Positions 61,677 to 64,000 of a DNA stretch of 64,000 nt are shown here, piece by piece. Position numbers and translations under genes: made by a program. Below the pieces are notes generated by a model. It was given only the letters and a program-made list of their open reading frames with translations, searched no databases and was not told the DNA's origin. The stretch spans positions 9,717 to 73,716 of the forward strand of contig JAEZCL010000098.1 of NCBI GenBank assembly GCA_023433585.1. The letters are read 5' to 3'. Position 1 is the stretch's first letter. Each line of letters begins with the position of its first letter. Source of the DNA: Pseudomonadota bacterium (GTDB lineage: Bacteria; Pseudomonadota; Alphaproteobacteria; Caulobacterales; Caulobacteraceae).

Positions 61677-63413
61677 TTCTCGAACAGAAGAGAGAACTCG
61701 CGGCGGCGTGAAGCCTTCGGGCTCCCCGGCGAAGCGGGCCAGTGCGCCCTTGGGGCCGCTGATGCGGATTTCTTCGTCGGTGACGGTGACCTCTCCGATC
61801 AGCATTCGGGCATAGTCCTGCCTCAGCTCGACCGGCCCGTCGTGGAGCTGCCCCCGCAGCAGGACGGCGGCGCGCTGCACCTTTTCATCGGTCAGGACCG
61901 GCTCGGCAGAGGCCAGACGCCGGTTCATGTCAGTGATCTCCCGAGCCAGCTCGTCCCGCTGGAACCTGAGGGTGACCAGACGCTCGCGCAGGGCGGCGTC
62001 CTCTGCTTCCATGACGCCCTGCTCCACCAGCTGCAGCAGCCGGGCGATGGAGGCCTCCGCCTCCTTGTGCTGCTGGCGCAGGCGCGACAGGCGCTCGCGG
62101 GCGTCTCCATCCCGCTGGGCGGACGTGCGGACATAGTCCTCCAGCATGTCCCGCAGACGCCCGGGATCAAGCACCCGCTCGGCCACCTGGTGGGTGACGG
62201 TTTCGTCGAGCCTGTTCATGGGGATGCGCACGCCCCGGCAGGACAGGTGGCCCTCCTTCATCCGGCGTGAGCAGCTGTAATAGAGATAGGCGCCGCCCTT
62301 GCCGCTGTTCCGGATCATGGCCGCGCCGCAATAGCCGCAGCGGGCGATGCCGGCCAGGAAGGTCGGCCCGTTGACGAACCTGGCCGGGACCTTCTTCGGC
62401 GAGCGGGACTTCAGCAGCGCCTGGACGGCGTTGAACTGGCCTTCGTCGATGAGGGGCGGGACGGCCAGCGGTATCCACTCCGATGGCGGCCGTGGCTTTC
62501 CGGCCCGGCTGTCGGTGCGGTTGAAGTAGTGCTGGCCGTAGTAGGTGGTGGAGGTCATCATCAGGCGAAGGCCATGCGTGATCAGCTTCGTATCGGTGAA
62601 CACCATGAGCGACGAGAAGTGCTCGATCGGCACGCCGTCCTCGATCAACAAGGTGGCGAGGATGCGCAGGCGCCGCAGATAGTTTTCGACCGTCACCGGT
62701 TTGAGCGCGGGCCGTTTGCCGCTCGTATCGAAGGGGTCGTCCCCCATGAGAGGGTCCTGAATCGCGGCTGCGCGATAGGCGTCGATCTCATCCCGTAGCG
62801 AAGCGGGAAACTCCGACCATTGGCGGCTTTCCCAACGTGGAGGGCTGATGTCGGGGATGAGCGCGTAGCGATCATCAGCGCGGGCTTTCACGATCCGGTT
62901 CCAGGCTCGCCAGTGCACCCGCCAGCGCTCTCTGGGATTGGTCTGGATCATTTGCTCATGAAGGTAGTCGTAAAAGCGCTGGAAGATCTCCGGCGTCACA
63001 TCATGTGGCTCGACGCCGAAGGTTGAGCACCAACCTGCAAAGCGGTGCAGTTCTTCGCGGTCGCGCCGGACCAGGCCCGCCATCCAACTTTCCCATTCCG
63101 GGGATGCGGCCAGGTTGCGCCGACGCCGATGAACTTTGATTCCAGCCGCCGCCATGGCGCCGGTCAGGGACGAGCGGATGTTGGCCCAGGTCGATTTCTT
63201 CAGCCCAGCTGTCTGCCAGGACGCGGACTTGGCCAGGCTGCGGATGATGGCTGGATCGGCGATGATCTCGCCAGGCGTCTTGCTGCAGGTGAGCGCAAAC
63301 TGTTTGATGGACGAGCGCATCCGTACGCGCTGTTCCAGGCTGAGTTTGGGGTGGTTGGCGATGACATCGCGCAGGTCTGCGAGCGTCATGGCGGCATGGT
63401 TGGGTCCAGGCAT
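61647..63413 (-). pseudogene. Chimeric integrase remnant (tyrosine-recombinase N-part fused to serine-recombinase C-part)
   Basis: One intact 588-residue frame from ATG 63413, after an excellent GAGGAGG ribosome site. Residues about 1-285 resemble the N-terminal, core-binding part of a tyrosine-recombinase-type integrase (MTLADLRDVIANHPKLSLEQ; HRFAGWCSTFGVEPHDVTPE; ENYLRRLRILATLLIEDGVP). From TTYYGQHYFNRTDS (289) on it is the back part of a large serine recombinase: zinc ribbon C359, C362, C381, C392, a coiled coil to about 520 and a strand-exchange tail. The serine catalytic domain and the tyrosine catalytic domain are both absent. The last ten residues (EWRARKDSNL) are read from the tRNA complement. 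Inactive for integration as far as can be seen. Confidence 0.85.
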
Positions 63414-63552
63414 GGTGAACCTCCTCATCTGGTTGTGGAATGACTGGTGAAGCCGGGAGGCGTCTGGGTTCCGTCCTGGTGAAATCCCCGCGTCCCATGT
63501 TTGTTGAATATGGGGCTCGGGGGTTTCCCCACGTGCGTCCGCACTCTGGCCG

Positions 63553-63774
63553 TCAGGCGCCGGCAATGGACTCCAGGGCCGATCGGGCTTCGTACAGAGC
63601 GACCTCCGCAGCGGATATGCGGACGAGCCGCCCGAAGTGGGTGGCCTTCAGGGCGCCGCTCTCGATGAGGCGCCGCACATGCCGCTGGGACACCACCCAG
63701 CGGCCGCCTAATTCAGCGACCGTGTAAAAGGGTTTGATGTCGGGGGACGACCGGCCGCGTGGGCTGGTGGGCAT
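63553..63774 (-). CDS. Excisionase-like helix-turn-helix protein
   Basis: A 73-residue protein: FYTVAELGGRWVVSQRHVRRLIESG is a HTH_17/excisionase-type motif, followed by FGRLVRISAAEVALYEARS. Typical of small DNA-bending recombination-directionality factors or element regulators. GGAG precedes the ATG at 63774; an ATG at 63804 is also in frame. Its position upstream of the recombinase remnant on the same strand marks it as part of the integrated element. Confidence 0.75.
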   Translation of the reverse strand: MPTSPRGRSSPDIKPFYTVAELGGRWVVSQRHVRRLIESGALKATHFGRLVRISAAEVALYEARSALESIAGA

Positions 63775-63901
63775 CGTGAAGCTCCATTCGCTAATGGCGG
63801 TCATCCGGGGGCGGACGACCAGGAATGGATGCTTAAGAAAAACGAATTTTTGCCCGGTGCAATAGGGGTGGACTGCGGATTGTCCCGGGCCCTCCAGCGC
63901 A

Positions 63902-64000
63902 TCATGAAGACTGCTCGCGCACCGCTCTCAATGCGACGACGGACTGGAGTAGCTGGTGCTCCAGTCGATTTGACGATTCCCTCGCCCCATGCCTAAAGCA
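63902..64000 (-). CDS. Possible C-terminal fragment of a gene entering from the right
   Basis: The minus-strand frame from the right edge reads CFRHGARESSNRLEHQ then LLQSVVALRAVREQSS and stops. Its helical, charged character resembles the end of a real protein more than random frames do, but only 32 residues are visible. The 63775-63901 stretch is more AT-rich (GAAAAACGAATTTTTG) and holds the likely promoter of the excisionase-like gene. Confidence 0.3.
   Translation of the reverse strand, partial: CFRHGARESSNRLEHQLLQSVVALRAVREQSS

Overview
The window is very GC-rich, densely packed chromosomal DNA from an alphaproteobacterium. I place it in the Caulobacteraceae, most like Brevundimonas; this is an inference from gene content and control signals (a LexA site of the GTTC-N7-GTTC type, general-stress promoters of the GGAAC-N16/17-(N)GTT type, TTG/GTG starts, a LacA/LacB-like GMC dehydrogenase pair), not from a database search. 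Most of the window is core genome. High GC produces long antisense open frames across nearly every gene; these were discarded.

Region 1 (1-9.6 kb): the start of nrdB (cut by the left edge), a GST, a YpfJ-type zinc peptidase, metK with a likely internal start and an AT-rich operator, YqgE, an HNH protein, a TRIC-family channel gene broken by two in-frame stops, AlkA, gluQ, cysS and folE. Region 2 (9.6-22.5 kb): a 198-bp palindromic mobile repeat, two acyl-CoA dehydrogenases, an Eda-like aldolase, TPR and sulfotransferase proteins, an M1 peptidase, then a DUF3883 nuclease-like gene and an SOS-controlled dinD-like gene before lepA. Region 3 (22.7-33.6 kb): an RND pump pair, a ThDP enzyme, an entericidin, truA, fmt and polA. 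Region 4 (33.6-35.9 kb): an ArsR-type repressor with its operator, two tandem paralogous membrane proteins and a desaturase, all overlapping.

Region 5 (36-44 kb) looks like a sugar-oxidation cluster: a Tat-exported ThuA-like protein, a Gfo/Idh/MocA oxidoreductase, two xylose-isomerase-like barrel proteins, an MFS transporter, and a GMC oxidoreductase with its Tat-signal small subunit. Together they could oxidise a glycoside at C3 in the periplasm, process the 3-keto product and import it. Region 6 (44-57 kb): thioesterase, thiolase, esterase, then trmB-dapD-nucleotidase-argB, a stress-promoter pair driving a DUF892 protein and a probable leaderless 46-residue protein, an LLM oxidoreductase, a second copy of the 198-bp repeat, and engB-yidC-rnpA-rpmH. 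Region 7 (57-61.5 kb): a VTT-domain membrane protein overlapping a histidine kinase, a repeat-rich gap and a gamma-glutamyltransferase.

Region 8 (61.6-64 kb) is the edge of an integrated element at a tRNA-Arg(ACG). Its integrase-like gene is an in-frame chimera: the front of a tyrosine-recombinase-like protein joined to the back of a large serine recombinase, with both catalytic domains missing and its stop codon lying inside the tRNA gene. An excisionase-like gene follows. The most novel items are this chimera, the 198-bp repeat pair, the REP-like repeat embedded in the DUF3883 gene, the divergent stress promoters with the leaderless micro-gene, and the broken TRIC gene.
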